Program-made: the position numbers and the translations under genes
Assembly: GCA_019635715.1 (NCBI GenBank)
Contig: JAHBYY010000050.1
Coordinates: 1-34,346 of the forward strand
Direction: 5' to 3'
DNA length: 34,346 bases
From: Rhizobiaceae bacterium
GTDB lineage: Bacteria > Pseudomonadota > Alphaproteobacteria > Rhizobiales > Rhizobiaceae
Notes under the pieces: model-generated
The model's input: the letters and a program-made list of their open reading frames with translations, nothing else
Told to the model about the DNA's origin: nothing
Database searches by the model: none
Shown: piece by piece, positions 1 to 8,904 of the stretch
Numbering within the stretch: position 1 is the stretch's first letter
How the letters are laid out: each line of letters opens with the position of its first letter

Positions 1-2
1 AT

Positions 3-161
3 CGCGAACAGGCCCTGCACGAACGGCGGCCCGTTCATCGCCGCGGCCTGGTGCACCATTCCGATAGAGGGTCCCAATAGGTCAGCATCCGCTACACCGA
101 GCGACTGGCCGAAGCCGGCATCGAGCCCTCAGTCGGCAGTGTCGGCGACTCCTACGGCAAC
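3..161 (+). pseudogene. IS3-family transposase remnant (OrfB C-terminal part, with internal stop)
   Basis: Reading from position 3 gives a stretch typical of the rve/DDE integrase core of IS3-family OrfB proteins: an HHSDRGSQ motif, then SIRYTERLAEAGIEPSVGS and GDSYGN. In intact relatives the residue after GSQ is Tyr. Here that codon is TAG (78-80), so the frame is broken by a nonsense change. Similarity stops abruptly after GDSYGN near position 161, where intact proteins continue into the catalytic-Glu helix. The left part lies outside the window. This is therefore a dead fragment, not an active element. It belongs to a different IS3 subgroup from the remnant near 4440-5242, because the two sequences do not resemble each other in this region. 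No terminal inverted repeat was found. Confidence 0.8.
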
Positions 162-416
162 ACTGGTCGCCAGACTCAAGCACCCTGCGACAACGTCAAA
201 GGGCGCCGCCCCCTTCTCTCATTGTCGGGGTCAACACCGCGGGGACGCTGCGCTTCCGGGCGCCCGCACCGCCCCCTAAAATCCCGGCAGGAATCTTCTC
301 CGCATGCCCAATTTTTAGGCGGCTGTTTCTTAGTCTACGGAATTTATAGAGTTAGGACTCTTCCTCGAACGGGTCCCGGGAATTCACCCCGTTGGCCGAG
401 CAGAAGGAGAGCAGAA

Positions 417-1451
417 ATGGATGTAGACAAGCGACCCGGCACAGGTTGGAAGACGGTGCTGGCAGCCACCCTGGCAATCGCGGTGACGAGTTTCACAACG
501 TCATCCTTTGCGGGACCCACCCTGGACAAGATCAAGCAGCGCGGCACGATCAAGGTCGGCGTCGGCACGACGCCGGGCTTCTTCTCGCCGGACAGCAGCG
601 GCAAGTGGCAGGGCTTCTTCATCGACTACGGCCGGGCGCTGTCGATCGCCGTCTTCAACGACCCGGACAAGGTCGAGTTCACCAACTCGTCGCCACAGCA
701 GCGCCTTCCCGCCCTTCAGGCTGGCGAGTTCGACGTTCTCCTGTCCGGCGTCACGGTGACGATCACCCGCGCCTTCCAGCTCGGCTTCCATTTCGGCCCG
801 ACCGTGTTCTATGACGGCCAGGGCATTCTGGTCCGCAAGGATCTCGGCGTCGCCACGGCGGCCGAACTCGACGGTGCGACCATCGGCGTGCAGAGCGGCA
901 CCACCGGCGAGCTCAACATCGCCGACTTCTTCCGCAAGACTGGCAAGACGTTCACGCCCGTCACCATCGAGGACACCAACGAGTTCATCGCAGCCCTGGA
1001 ATCTGGACGCGTCGATGCGATTACGCAGGATTCATCCGACCTGGTCGGCAAGCGCACGCAGTTGAAGAAGCCCGACGACTACGTGATCCTGCCGGAGCGC
1101 CTGTCGAAGGAGCCGCTGGCGCCCGCCATCGCAGGCGGTGACGATCGCTGGCTCGAGATCGTGAACTGGACCGTCAATGCCACCATCCAGGCCGAGGAAT
1201 GGGGCATCACCAGTCAGAACGTCGACGAGTTCCTGAAGTCGGAGGACCCGGCGATCCAGCGCTTCCTGGGCGTCGACCCTTCTCTTGGGCAGGCGATCGG
1301 TCTCGACCCGAAATGGGCCTACACCATCATCAAGACCGTCGGCAATTATGGCGAGATCTTCGATCGTCACCTGAAGCCGCTCGGCTGGGAACGCGGCTAC
1401 AACAGCCTGTGGACCAATGGCGGCCTGCTCTATTCGCCGCCGTTCCGCTGA
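417..1451 (+). CDS. AapJ-like polar amino-acid ABC transporter substrate-binding protein
   Basis: A 344-residue periplasmic solute-binding protein of family 3 (SBP_bac_3), closest by eye to AapJ of the rhizobial general L-amino-acid transporter. Shared features include the LDKIKQRGTIKVGV opening, the YDGQGILVRK segment, a QSGTTGELNIADFFR segment, and the ending GYNSLWTNGGLLYSPPFR. The start at 417 is preceded by an AAGGAGAG ribosome site and yields a signal peptide with probable cleavage after SSFA (about residue 32). An upstream in-frame start at 222 would bury this signal and is rejected. Known AapJ proteins have cysteines in the mature part that are absent here, so the ligand may differ from general L-amino acids. 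The gene is first of a three-gene run with two permeases. The 255 nt before it hold no gene I can recognise. Confidence 0.88.
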   Translation: MDVDKRPGTGWKTVLAATLAIAVTSFTTSSFAGPTLDKIKQRGTIKVGVGTTPGFFSPDSSGKWQGFFIDYGRALSIAVFNDPDKVEFTNSSPQQRLPALQAGEFDVLLSGVTVTITRAFQLGFHFGPTVFYDGQGILVRKDLGVATAAELDGATIGVQSGTTGELNIADFFRKTGKTFTPVTIEDTNEFIAALESGRVDAITQDSSDLVGKRTQLKKPDDYVILPERLSKEPLAPAIAGGDDRWLEIVNWTVNATIQAEEWGITSQNVDEFLKSEDPAIQRFLGVDPSLGQAIGLDPKWAYTIIKTVGNYGEIFDRHLKPLGWERGYNSLWTNGGLLYSPPFR

Positions 1452-1469
1452 CCGTTGGACCGTCAGGTC

Positions 1470-2657
1470 ATGACGACAAGCACCGCGCCGGGCCTGAAGG
1501 GGCCCGGTGTTTTCAGGCGCCTGGCGTCGTGGTGGGGACCCTATCCCATCGCGCAGGTCGCGGTCATCCTCGCGGTGGTCGCGCTGTTTTCCGTTCTCGG
1601 TCATAACGCCGCCCAGACAATGAGCCGGATCGGCGTGACGCCCGGTTTCAGCTTTCTCGACAGGTCGGCGAACTTCGAGATCGGCGAGGGCGTCATCTCG
1701 TTCCGTGCCGGAGACGTCTATGCCCGGGCCATCCTCGTCGGCTTGCTGAATACGGTGAAGGTGGCTTTGCTCGGATGCGTGCTGGCGACCGTCCTGGGCG
1801 TGGCGCTGGGCGTTGCGCGGCTTTCCGGCAATCCGCTCCTGTCGGGAATCGTGCGCTGGTACGTCGAGATCGTCCGCAACACGCCGCTTCTGCTCCAGCT
1901 CTTCTTCTGGATATCCCTCGTGCAGGCGCTGCCGCCGCCGCGCCGTGCCCTCTCACTCTTCGACTCGGTCTTCCTGTCCAATCGCGGCGTCTTCGTCCCC
2001 GGAGCGGTGGTGGAAGGCTCGCCCTTTGCTGTGACGGCGGCGCTGGCGCTGGGTTTCGCGATGGGCATCGGCTTCTTGCTGGTGTCGCGTCGCCGCAATG
2101 GGCTGTCGTCGCACGCCTGCGCCGCGGCCCTGCTCCTCGCTGTCGCGCTGGCGTGGGCAGGCATCGCGCTCTCCGGGTCGACGATACGCATCGACGTTCC
2201 AGCACTGGCGGGCTTCAACATACGGGGCGGCTACAGCCTGACGCCGGAGTTCGCCGCACTGCTGACCGGCCTGGTGGTGAAGTTCTCCGCGTCAATCGCC
2301 GAGATCGTGCGCGCCGGTATTCAGTCGGTGAAGCGTGGACAGTGGGAGGCGGCGCGCGCGATGGGTCTGCGCAACGGGCAGATCATGCGGCTGGTGGTCC
2401 TGCCCCAGGCGCTTCGCGTCATCACGCCCCTGACGACCTCGAACTATCTCGACCTGGTCAAGGATTCCAGCCTGGCCGTGGCGATCGGCTATCCTGATTT
2501 GGTCAGCATCCTGAACACCACCGCCAACACCACCGGACAGGCCTTCGAGGCGCTGCTCATCCTGATCGTCATCTACCTGGTCCTCAATCTTTCGGTCTCG
2601 CTGCTGATGAACATCTACAACCGCCGGGTGGCATTGCGCGGAGGCCGGCCGGCATGA
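1470..2657 (+). CDS. AapQ-like amino-acid ABC transporter permease
   Basis: A 395-residue inner-membrane permease of the polar amino-acid (HisM/GltJ/AapQ) group. It has an N-terminal hydrophobic segment (VAVILAVVALFSVLG), several further membrane helices, and the EVVRNTP-like motif (VEIVRNTPLLLQLFFW) characteristic of PAAT permeases. Near residues 285-315 is the EAA loop that contacts the ATPase (EAARAMGLRNGQIMRLVVLPQ). The roughly 400-residue length matches AapQ, which carries extra sequence compared with HisM. I prefer ATG at 1470; a TTG at 1455 is in frame but has no better ribosome site. The stop overlaps the next permease by 4 nt (ATGA), indicating translational coupling. Confidence 0.88.
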   Translation: MTTSTAPGLKGPGVFRRLASWWGPYPIAQVAVILAVVALFSVLGHNAAQTMSRIGVTPGFSFLDRSANFEIGEGVISFRAGDVYARAILVGLLNTVKVALLGCVLATVLGVALGVARLSGNPLLSGIVRWYVEIVRNTPLLLQLFFWISLVQALPPPRRALSLFDSVFLSNRGVFVPGAVVEGSPFAVTAALALGFAMGIGFLLVSRRRNGLSSHACAAALLLAVALAWAGIALSGSTIRIDVPALAGFNIRGGYSLTPEFAALLTGLVVKFSASIAEIVRAGIQSVKRGQWEAARAMGLRNGQIMRLVVLPQALRVITPLTTSNYLDLVKDSSLAVAIGYPDLVSILNTTANTTGQAFEALLILIVIYLVLNLSVSLLMNIYNRRVALRGGRPA

Positions 2658-3733
2658 GCGCGATCGACGGAGGCCGCGCTCCGACCCGCCTGCGACTTCC
2701 TTTGGCGTACCGCGTGGTCGACGGCCTGTTCGGTTCGCCGCTCAACATCGCCATCACGCTGGCGACGATCCTGCTGATTGCGTGGATCGTGCCGCCGCTG
2801 CTGCGCTGGACGGTCCTCGATGCGACATGGACGGGCACCTCCGCCGACTGCGCGGCGCGGGACGGTGCCTGCTGGGCTTTCGTCACGGCCAAGATCAGGT
2901 TCTTCCTGTTTGCGTTCTACCCGTCCGAATTGCACTGGCGGCCGGCTGCGGTGATCATACTGCTGCTGGGCCTGCTGACGATCGCCGCCATCCCACGGTT
3001 CTGGCGGCGGGAGGTGCTGGTCGCAGCACCGCTGGTCATCCTTGCCTGCTGGCTGCTCATGGCCGGCGTCTTCGGGACGCCCGTAGCGCCGAACCAGTGG
3101 GGCGGCCTGCCAGTCACGCTGCTCGTGTGGACCGTGTGCTTCGCCCTGTCCTTGCCGTTGGCCGTCGTCCTCGCACTGGCTAGACGATCCTCTCTGACCG
3201 GACTGCGCTACCTCGCGGTTGCCTATATCGAACTGATGCGCGGCACCCCTATGGTGGCGATCCTCTACGCGGCCACGCTCATCCTGCCGATGGCGCTGCC
3301 CGAGGGCCTGACGATCGAGAAGCTGCCGCGCGCGATGATCCTGGTCACCCTGTTCTGGACGGCCTACACGGCCGAAGTCATTCGCGGTGGCCTGCAGGTC
3401 ATCCCGCCGGGGCAGCAAGAGGCGGCGACGGCCCTCGGGCTGGGCTACTGGAAGACGATCTATCTGGTCGTCATGCCGCAGGCACTGCGCGTCGTCATTC
3501 CCGGCCTGGTCAACCTGGTGATCGGCTTCTTCCTGGCCACGTCCCTGCTTGCCGTCATCGGCATCTTCGACCTGCTCAACGCCGCGAAGGCCTCGGCCAC
3601 CGATCCAGCCTGGCTGGGTTACTACGACGAATCCTACCTCATCGCCGCCGCTGTCTACTTCGCCTTCGGCTACGGCGGTTCGCGATACAGCCAGTGGTTG
3701 GAGAAGCGCTTGTCTGGTCAAGACCAGCGCTAA
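2654..3733 (+). CDS. AapM-like amino-acid ABC transporter permease
   Basis: A 359-residue permease partner to the preceding AapQ-like protein, starting in the ATGA overlap. It has about eight hydrophobic segments, the PAAT signature YIELMRGTPMVAILY, and an EAA loop (QQEAATALGLGYWKTIYLVV followed by MPQALRVVIP). It should form the heterodimeric membrane channel with the AapQ-like subunit. In known aap loci an aapP ATPase gene follows. Here the next gene, 29 nt downstream, is on the opposite strand and unrelated, so the transporter has no dedicated ATPase in this window and must borrow one encoded elsewhere or be non-functional. The neighbouring IS remnants make a rearranged locus plausible. 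Confidence 0.88.
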   Translation: MSAIDGGRAPTRLRLPLAYRVVDGLFGSPLNIAITLATILLIAWIVPPLLRWTVLDATWTGTSADCAARDGACWAFVTAKIRFFLFAFYPSELHWRPAAVIILLLGLLTIAAIPRFWRREVLVAAPLVILACWLLMAGVFGTPVAPNQWGGLPVTLLVWTVCFALSLPLAVVLALARRSSLTGLRYLAVAYIELMRGTPMVAILYAATLILPMALPEGLTIEKLPRAMILVTLFWTAYTAEVIRGGLQVIPPGQQEAATALGLGYWKTIYLVVMPQALRVVIPGLVNLVIGFFLATSLLAVIGIFDLLNAAKASATDPAWLGYYDESYLIAAAVYFAFGYGGSRYSQWLEKRLSGQDQR

Positions 3734-3762
3734 CGGAGTTCAGGCTGCATCCGCCTTCCTCG

Positions 3763-4440
3763 TCATGCAGCCGCCGAACCGATCAGGTCGGCGTGATGTC
3801 GCGCCGCGACATCAGGATGGGACCGCAGCCGGGTTTTCAGGATGTTCGAGCCGACATTGCGAAACAGCGGATTGGCTGGGTCGCTGGTCGGCCCCGTCGC
3901 CTCGGCCGCGAGGTCCGGCGGAAGGTCGAGAAGCGGTATCTCCGAATCGTATCGTGCGCTGAAGAAGAACGGCACCGAGTAGCGCTCGATGCCTGCGGGC
4001 GGCGTGACAACGCGGTGAACGGTGGCCTTCAGGTGGCCGTTCGATGCCAGTTCCAGCAATTCGCCAATATTGACCACGAGTGAGCCGGGAATCGGTTCGA
4101 CATCCACCCACGAGCCGCCATAGTCGACCTGCAGCCCACGATTGCCGTCCTGGAGCAGCAGGGTGAGGAAGCCGCTGTCCTTGTGCGCGCCGACACCTTG
4201 GTCTCCACCGGTGATGTCGCGGCCGGGGTAGCGGACGATCTTCATGCGATGGGGCGGCGTATCTCCGTTGATCGGACGGAAGACGTCGCGCGGTTGGTCC
4301 AGCGCGACGGCGAAGGCGCGCAGCAGCCGGATGGCGATGGCGTTGAGTTCCGCTTGCCAGCGCAGCAGCGTCGCGCAACTCGGGCAGCGCCGGCGGCCAC
4401 TGGTTCGGGCCTTGCAGCCGCGTCCAGCCCAGCGCCGGGA
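3763..4440 (-). pseudogene. 2-oxoglutarate/Fe(II)-dependent (isopenicillin N synthase-like) oxygenase, 5'-truncated and frameshifted
   Basis: The minus-strand reading gives the C-terminal 2OG-Fe(II) oxygenase domain of the isopenicillin-N-synthase-like family. The metal-binding HKD (H-x-D) lies within VGAHKDSGFLTLLLQ (His codon at 4183-4185), the distal His is in ATVHRVVTP, and RYSVPFF carries the R-x-S pair that binds 2-oxoglutarate. Continuity breaks near 4372-4374: upstream, [20 protein letters not shown] is in one frame, while [14 protein letters not shown] continues in another. The N-terminal half is absent because the gene runs into an IS3-family transposase fragment at about 4440. It is therefore a pseudogene, though its catalytic half is undamaged. 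Its substrate cannot be deduced. It converges on the aap-like operon. Confidence 0.85.
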
Positions 4441-5242
4441 CCTGGCCTTGAAAGCAGTGGCGCAATGCGGGGTCAGCATCGCGCTGGCCTGCCGGACGTT
4501 TGGCGTCAGCGAGACCTGCTACCGCTACAGCCCAAAGCTTGACGGTGAGAACGAGCGGATCGCCGATCTGCTTCTCGGGCTGACGAGAGCGCACAAGACC
4601 TGGGGCTTTGGTCTGTGCTTCCTGTATCTGCGCAACGTGCAGGGGCACGGCTGGAACCATAAGCGCATCTACCGGATCTATCGGGAGTTGGAGCTGAACC
4701 TGCGCATCAAGCCGCGCAAGCGGCTGAAACGGGAGAAGCCGGACGAACTTTCGGTTCCGAAGGAGCCGAACGTGACCTGGTCGATGGACTTCATGGCTGA
4801 TCGGCTCGCGGACGGCCGTCAGTTCCGGCTGCTGAACGTGCTGGACGACTTCAATCGCGAGGGCCTCGGCATCGAGATCGACTTCTCGCTGCCGTCCGAG
4901 CGCGTCGTGCGGACCTTGAACCAGATCATCGAATGGCGCGGGCAACCCTTCGCCATTCGTGTCGACAACGGCCCCGAATATGTCAGCGCGACGCTGAGCG
5001 AATGGGCGGCGGCCAAGGGCATCGCGCTCAACCACATCCAGCCGGGCAAGCCGCAGCAGAACGCCTATGTCGAGCGATACAATCGCACTGTGCGCCATGA
5101 ATGGCAGGATGCCCATCTGTTCGAAACAATCGAGGAGGCTCAGGAAATCGCCACCGAATGGCTATGGACATACAATCACCAACGACCCAACATGGCCATC
5201 GGCGGGATACCGCCAGCCAGAAAACTGCAAATGGCCGTCTGA
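4440..5242 (+). pseudogene. IS3-family transposase OrfB, 5'-truncated
   Basis: From about 4440 the plus strand encodes an IS3-family OrfB beginning [20 protein letters not shown] and ending at TGA 5240-5242. All three catalytic acidic residues are present: Asp in TWSMDFMAD (codon 4787-4789), Asp in [10 protein letters not shown] (4964-4966) and Glu in AYVERYNRT (5072-5074). The second and third are separated by 35 residues, as expected for D,D(35)E. The orfA gene and left end are missing, so the element cannot move by itself. The open frame extends further left to 4244, but that part is the antisense of the oxygenase gene and is not transposase. The right end probably lies around 5270-5283, after the CCCCAGAAAATGGGGG stretch, though I could not define the inverted repeat. 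Confidence 0.88.
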
Positions 5243-5330
5243 GTTCTACAATCAAACACCCCAGAAAATGGGGGGATTGCCCAGCGCCTGATCCGCCGCG
5301 GCATGGAATATCCCGATAGGTGTTGGAATG

Positions 5331-5343
5331 GGAACGTCGTTCC
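5331..5343. repeat. Perfect short inverted repeat upstream of ssuD
   Basis: GGAAC, 3-nt centre, GTTCC, flanked by a weaker outer pair (GGAA on the left at 5325-5328, TTCC on the right at 5343-5347). It lies about 75 nt before the ssuD start, just beyond the IS remnant, and could be a regulator-binding site. No function is demonstrated by sequence alone. Confidence 0.35.
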
Positions 5344-5417
5344 TTCCGAACCCGCGCGCGCGGTCGGTAGGGTGATGAATAAACGCGCGCCGCGCGCGAC
5401 CCCATTCAGGATCACCC

Positions 5418-6590
5418 ATGAGCATCGACGTACCGGACCGCATCAATGTTCTCTGGTTCCTGCCGACCCATGGCGACAGCCGCTATCTCGGCACCTCAGA
5501 AGGCGGTCGAGCCGTCGACTTGCCGTACCTGACGCAGATCGCGCAGGCGGCCGACCAGCTCGGCTTCTATGGGGCTCTGCTGCCCACCGGCCGTAGCTGC
5601 GAGGACAGTTGGGTGATCGCCTCGGCGCTGGCACCGCTGACGAGGCGTCTGCGTTTCCTGGTCGCGGTTCGCCCGGGCCTGCAGTCGCCGACGCTGGCCG
5701 CGCGAATGACGGCCACGCTGGACCGCATCTCGGACGGGCGCCTTCTTATCAACGTGGTGACCGGCGGCGACCCGCAGGAGAACAAGGGCGACGGCATCTT
5801 CCTCAGCCACGCGGAGCGCTACGAGGTGACGCGCGAGTTCCTCGACATCTATAAGGCCGTGCTGCGCGGCGAGACGGTCGAGCACACCGGCAAGCATTTC
5901 CGCATCGAGGACGGGCGCCTCCTTTTCCCTCCCGTGCAGACACCGCACCCGCCGCTCTACTTCGGCGGCTCCTCGGCCGAGGCGAACGACGTCGCCGCCG
6001 AGCAGATCGACAAGTACCTGACCTGGGGCGAGCCGCCGGCGGACGTCGCCGACAAGCTCGATACCGTGCGGCGGCTGGCGGAGCAGAGAGACCGGAAGGT
6101 TTCCTTCGGCATCCGGCTGCATGTCATCGTGCGCGAGACCAGTGAAAAGGCCTGGGCGGAGGCGGAGAGCCTGATCAGCCGCCTCGACGACGAGACCATC
6201 GCATCCGCGCAGAAGGTGTTCGCGCGCATGGACTCGGTCGGCCAGTCGCGGATGAGCCGGCTGCATGGTGGCCGCCGCGACAGGCTGGAGGTGTCGCCAA
6301 ATCTCTGGGCCGGCGTCGGGCTGGTCCGGGGCGGCGCGGGGACAGCTCTTGTCGGCGACCCGGATACGGTCGCCGAACGCATCGACGAATACCGCAGGCT
6401 CGGCATCGACACATTCATTCTCTCCGGCTACCCGCATCTCGAAGAGGCCTATCGCTTCGGCGAACTCGTACTGCCAAGTTTGCCGCTTGCCCACCCGCTC
6501 CCGTCCCGTGGCGCGTCCGTCAATACCGGACCGTTCGGGGAAACCATTGCCGGCGACCACAGACCCGCCCGGCGCGCGTCCGCCAGTTGA
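5418..6590 (+). CDS. ssuD: FMNH2-dependent alkanesulfonate monooxygenase SsuD
   Basis: This 390-residue protein of the bacterial luciferase-like (LLM) family cleaves C1 and longer alkanesulfonates to aldehyde and sulfite, using FMNH2 from a partner reductase and O2. It aligns along almost its whole length with E. coli Ssu[46 protein letters not shown] and [20 protein letters not shown] are all recognisable. The SsuD residues Cys54, Arg226, His228 and Tyr331 correspond here to Cys61, Arg233, His235 and Tyr338, a constant offset of seven. The C-terminal 30 residues are unrelated to E. coli. A ribosome site (AGGA) precedes ATG 5418. No ssuABC transporter or ssuE is adjacent. A terminator follows about 160 nt downstream, so the gene is probably a single transcription unit. 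Confidence 0.95.
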   Translation: MSIDVPDRINVLWFLPTHGDSRYLGTSEGGRAVDLPYLTQIAQAADQLGFYGALLPTGRSCEDSWVIASALAPLTRRLRFLVAVRPGLQSPTLAARMTATLDRISDGRLLINVVTGGDPQENKGDGIFLSHAERYEVTREFLDIYKAVLRGETVEHTGKHFRIEDGRLLFPPVQTPHPPLYFGGSSAEANDVAAEQIDKYLTWGEPPADVADKLDTVRRLAEQRDRKVSFGIRLHVIVRETSEKAWAEAESLISRLDDETIASAQKVFARMDSVGQSRMSRLHGGRRDRLEVSPNLWAGVGLVRGGAGTALVGDPDTVAERIDEYRRLGIDTFILSGYPHLEEAYRFGELVLPSLPLAHPLPSRGASVNTGPFGETIAGDHRPARRASAS

Positions 6591-6749
6591 TGCACGCCCT
6601 TCGGCAAGAGGCGAACTTTCGCCTATCGCCGATCTTTTTGGCATTCGGTTCGTAGTCCCCACAACCTTTCGTCGCCACAATGCCTGCATCGACCGGCGGC
6701 TAATCTCAGCCGATCGTATTCTTCTCTGGACGTTCATCCTCAACATTGA

Positions 6750-6777
6750 CCGGGCCTGTCGCCCGGTTCCTTTTTTT
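6750..6777 (+). terminator. Rho-independent terminator after ssuD
   Basis: Perfect 6-bp GC stem CCGGGC (6750-6755) and GCCCGG (6761-6766) with a 5-nt loop, followed by TTCCTTTTTTT. It separates ssuD from the metQNI-sfnB transcription unit. Confidence 0.8.
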
Positions 6778-6844
6778 GCACCCTCGATCATCGCGGCTGG
6801 GGCGAGATTTTCCGTTTAGGGCAGCAAAGGCGAAATCTGTTCCT

Positions 6845-6866
6845 TGTCTATATATTATATCAACAT
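6845..6866 (+). promoter_or_regulatory. AT-rich palindromic promoter/operator candidate upstream of metQ
   Basis: The segment TATATATTATATC (6849-6861) is nearly palindromic and lies 62 nt before the metQ start. It matches 10 of 13 positions of the perfect palindrome upstream of msuE (14381-14393). It could be a -10 region, a regulator site, or both; -35 elements are not clear. Confidence 0.4.
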
Positions 6867-6922
6867 AGCCTGTTCGCAGGAGCAGCATAGAGCTGCGATC
6901 GCAAGACGGAACAGGATGCGCC

Positions 6923-7729
6923 ATGAAAAGAACCACGCTTCTCGGCCTGCTGACGGCAGCGGGCCTATCGATCGCTTTCGCGGCCGAAGCACAGACGATC
7001 AAGGTCGGCGTCGTGCCCGGTGCCTACGCTGATTCGATCGAGGCGCTCATCCCGGAAGCGAAGGCGAAAGGCCTCGACGTGGAAGCCGTCGAATTCAGCG
7101 ACTGGACCACACCCAACGTCGCGCTGCAGGCCGGCGACATCGACGTCAACTATTTCCAGCACCGTCCATTCCTGGACAATGCGATCAAGGATCGCGGCTA
7201 TGAGTTCACCGATCTTGGCGCAGGCGTGCTGGCCAATATCGGTCTCTATTCGCTGAAGCACAAAGATTTCGCCTCGATCCCCGACGGCGGCTCGGTGGCG
7301 ATCGCCAACGATCCGGTCAACCAGGGCCGCGGCCTGCTGCTGATCGAGAAGGCTGGTCTGATCAAGCTGAAGGAAGGCGTCGGCTTCCAGGGCACGCTGG
7401 ACGATATCGTCGAAAACCCGAAAAATCTGACGTTCACGGAGGTCGAGGGGCCGCAGCTCGTGCGCGTCACCGGCGACGTCGATCTGGCGCTCGGCTACCC
7501 GCACTTCATCGCCGCTTCCGGCCTGTTCGACCCGGGCTCGGCGCTGCTCTATTCCGGCATCGACGACAAGCGGTTCGCCATCATTTTCACGGTGCGCAAA
7601 GACCGCGCCGAGGACGCGAAGCTGAAGGAACTCGTCGAAATCTACCGCAATTCGCAAGCGGTCCGCGACGCGCTGCGCAATGCCTACAAGGACAACGACA
7701 AACTCTACACGCTCTCATGGCTGCCGTGA
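6923..7729 (+). CDS. MetQ-family (NlpA) ABC transporter substrate-binding protein
   Basis: A 268-residue periplasmic binding protein of the NlpA/MetQ family (Lipoprotein_9), whose members bind methionine or related sulfur compounds. Diagnostic segments are [60 protein letters not shown] and the late [13 protein letters not shown] region. The N-terminus is a conventional signal peptide ending AEAQ, without the lipobox cysteine of E. coli MetQ, so the protein is predicted to be soluble. A ribosome site (AGGA) lies 6 nt before ATG 6923. It heads a metQNI operon that continues into two sfnB-like genes, so I infer that the ligand is an organosulfur compound rather than, or as well as, methionine. 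Confidence 0.88.
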   Translation: MKRTTLLGLLTAAGLSIAFAAEAQTIKVGVVPGAYADSIEALIPEAKAKGLDVEAVEFSDWTTPNVALQAGDIDVNYFQHRPFLDNAIKDRGYEFTDLGAGVLANIGLYSLKHKDFASIPDGGSVAIANDPVNQGRGLLLIEKAGLIKLKEGVGFQGTLDDIVENPKNLTFTEVEGPQLVRVTGDVDLALGYPHFIAASGLFDPGSALLYSGIDDKRFAIIFTVRKDRAEDAKLKELVEIYRNSQAVRDALRNAYKDNDKLYTLSWLP

Positions 7730-8904
7730 GCATGCCGGTCGCCGAACGGCGCGGCGCCGCGGAAGCGGTTGCGAGACGCGTTTCCGCGCCATGGACCGCA
7801 GCAAGTGCGGCGCCGACGGTCTCTCTGGACGAGAGCCAAGTCGACACCGGCGCGGAGCGCGGCGATGCGGTCGGGACCGTCGCCTTCGAAGGGGTCGGTA
7901 AGGTCTACCGGTCTGCGGCCGGCGAGGTGACGGCGCTGGAAGGCATCGACCTCGCCATCCCCGCGGGGCGCATCTTCGGCATCATCGGGCGCAGCGGCGC
8001 CGGCAAGTCCAGTCTGCTGAGGACGATCAACCGTCTGGAGCAGCCGACCGCCGGACGCGTGCTCGTCGACGGGCAGGACATCGCCCTGCTCGACACCGAG
8101 GGGCTGGTGGCGCTGCGGCGGCGTATCGGCATGATCTTCCAGCATTTCAACCTTCTGTCGGCCAAGTCCGTGCGCGACAATGTCGGGCTGCCCCTCCTTG
8201 TCGCGGGGGTGCCGCGCCCGCGCATCCGCGAGCGGGTCGACGAGGTGCTCGACCTGGTCGGCTTGTCCGACAAGCACCGCACCTTTCCCTCCCGGCTGTC
8301 CGGCGGCCAGAAGCAGCGGGTGGGCATCGCGCGCGCTCTGGTCCACCATCCCGAAATCCTGCTCTGCGACGAAGCCACCTCCGCGCTCGATCCGGAAACG
8401 ACGATCTCGATCCTCAGCCTGCTGCGCGACATCAACCGCAAGCTCGGTCTCACCATCGTGCTCATCACCCACGAGATGAGCGTCATCCGCGAGATCTGCG
8501 ACGACGTGCTGGTGCTCGAAAGCGGCAGGATCGCCGAGACCGGTCCTGTCTGGAAGGTGTTCGGCGATCCGCGGCACGAGGCGACGCGAGCCCTGCTCAG
8601 CCCGCTGACGCGCGACCTGCCGGAAGACATCGCCGATCGTCTCCGGGCTTCGCCTTTCCCCGGCAGCGAGACCATCCTGGAGCTTCGCTACACCGGTGTG
8701 GATGGCGATCCCGACCTCGGCCAACTCTCGACCGCGCTCGGCAGCCGCGTGCGTCTGATCTCGGCCGCTATCGACCGGATCGACGGACACGCGCAGGGCC
8801 GTCTGGTGCTTGGCGTTCATCTTCCTCCGAACAAGGCGAAACAAGCGTCGTGTGCGTCAGGGGGCCACTTGAAGGTGCTGGGACATGTCGCCGGCGATGA
8901 TTGA
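7717..8904 (+). CDS. MetN-type ABC transporter ATP-binding protein
   Basis: The ATPase of the Met-type importer, up to 395 residues. Walker [10 protein letters not shown] (residues 91-99), signature LSGGQKQR (from 194), Walker B ILLCDE (214-219) and H-loop His252 are intact. A C-terminal NIL-type domain follows; in MetN that domain senses intracellular methionine and shuts transport. The first strand of the ATPase fold starts near residue 53, so about 50 N-terminal residues are extra compared with usual MetN. GTG 7726 or ATG 7732 are alternative starts, and no clear ribosome site decides between them. It overlaps metQ by up to 13 nt and metI by 20 nt, implying tight coupling. Confidence 0.88.
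   Translation: MAAVSMPVAERRGAAEAVARRVSAPWTAASAAPTVSLDESQVDTGAERGDAVGTVAFEGVGKVYRSAAGEVTALEGIDLAIPAGRIFGIIGRSGAGKSSLLRTINRLEQPTAGRVLVDGQDIALLDTEGLVALRRRIGMIFQHFNLLSAKSVRDNVGLPLLVAGVPRPRIRERVDEVLDLVGLSDKHRTFPSRLSGGQKQRVGIARALVHHPEILLCDEATSALDPETTISILSLLRDINRKLGLTIVLITHEMSVIREICDDVLVLESGRIAETGPVWKVFGDPRHEATRALLSPLTRDLPEDIADRLRASPFPGSETILELRYTGVDGDPDLGQLSTALGSRVRLISAAIDRIDGHAQGRLVLGVHLPPNKAKQASCASGGHLKVLGHVAGDD

Larger units (their letters stand above)
6591..6922. other. Intergenic region between ssuD and metQ
   Basis: This 332-nt gap contains no convincing gene. A GC-rich hairpin followed by a T-run lies at 6750-6777, and an AT-rich promoter-like segment at 6845-6866 stands out from the GC-rich surroundings. 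I looked for a SAM-responsive riboswitch because the downstream gene is MetQ-like, but did not recognise one. Confidence 0.6.

Noticed and set aside
222-416. N-terminal extension of the AapJ-like protein (start at 222)
   Set aside because: The extension has no signal peptide or homology, while ATG 417 has an excellent ribosome site and a proper signal peptide.
6591-6922. SAM riboswitch before metQ
   Set aside because: A hairpin with T-run suggested a riboswitch expression platform, but I could not find SAM-I, SAM-II or SAM-IV core sequences. The hairpin is better explained as the ssuD terminator.
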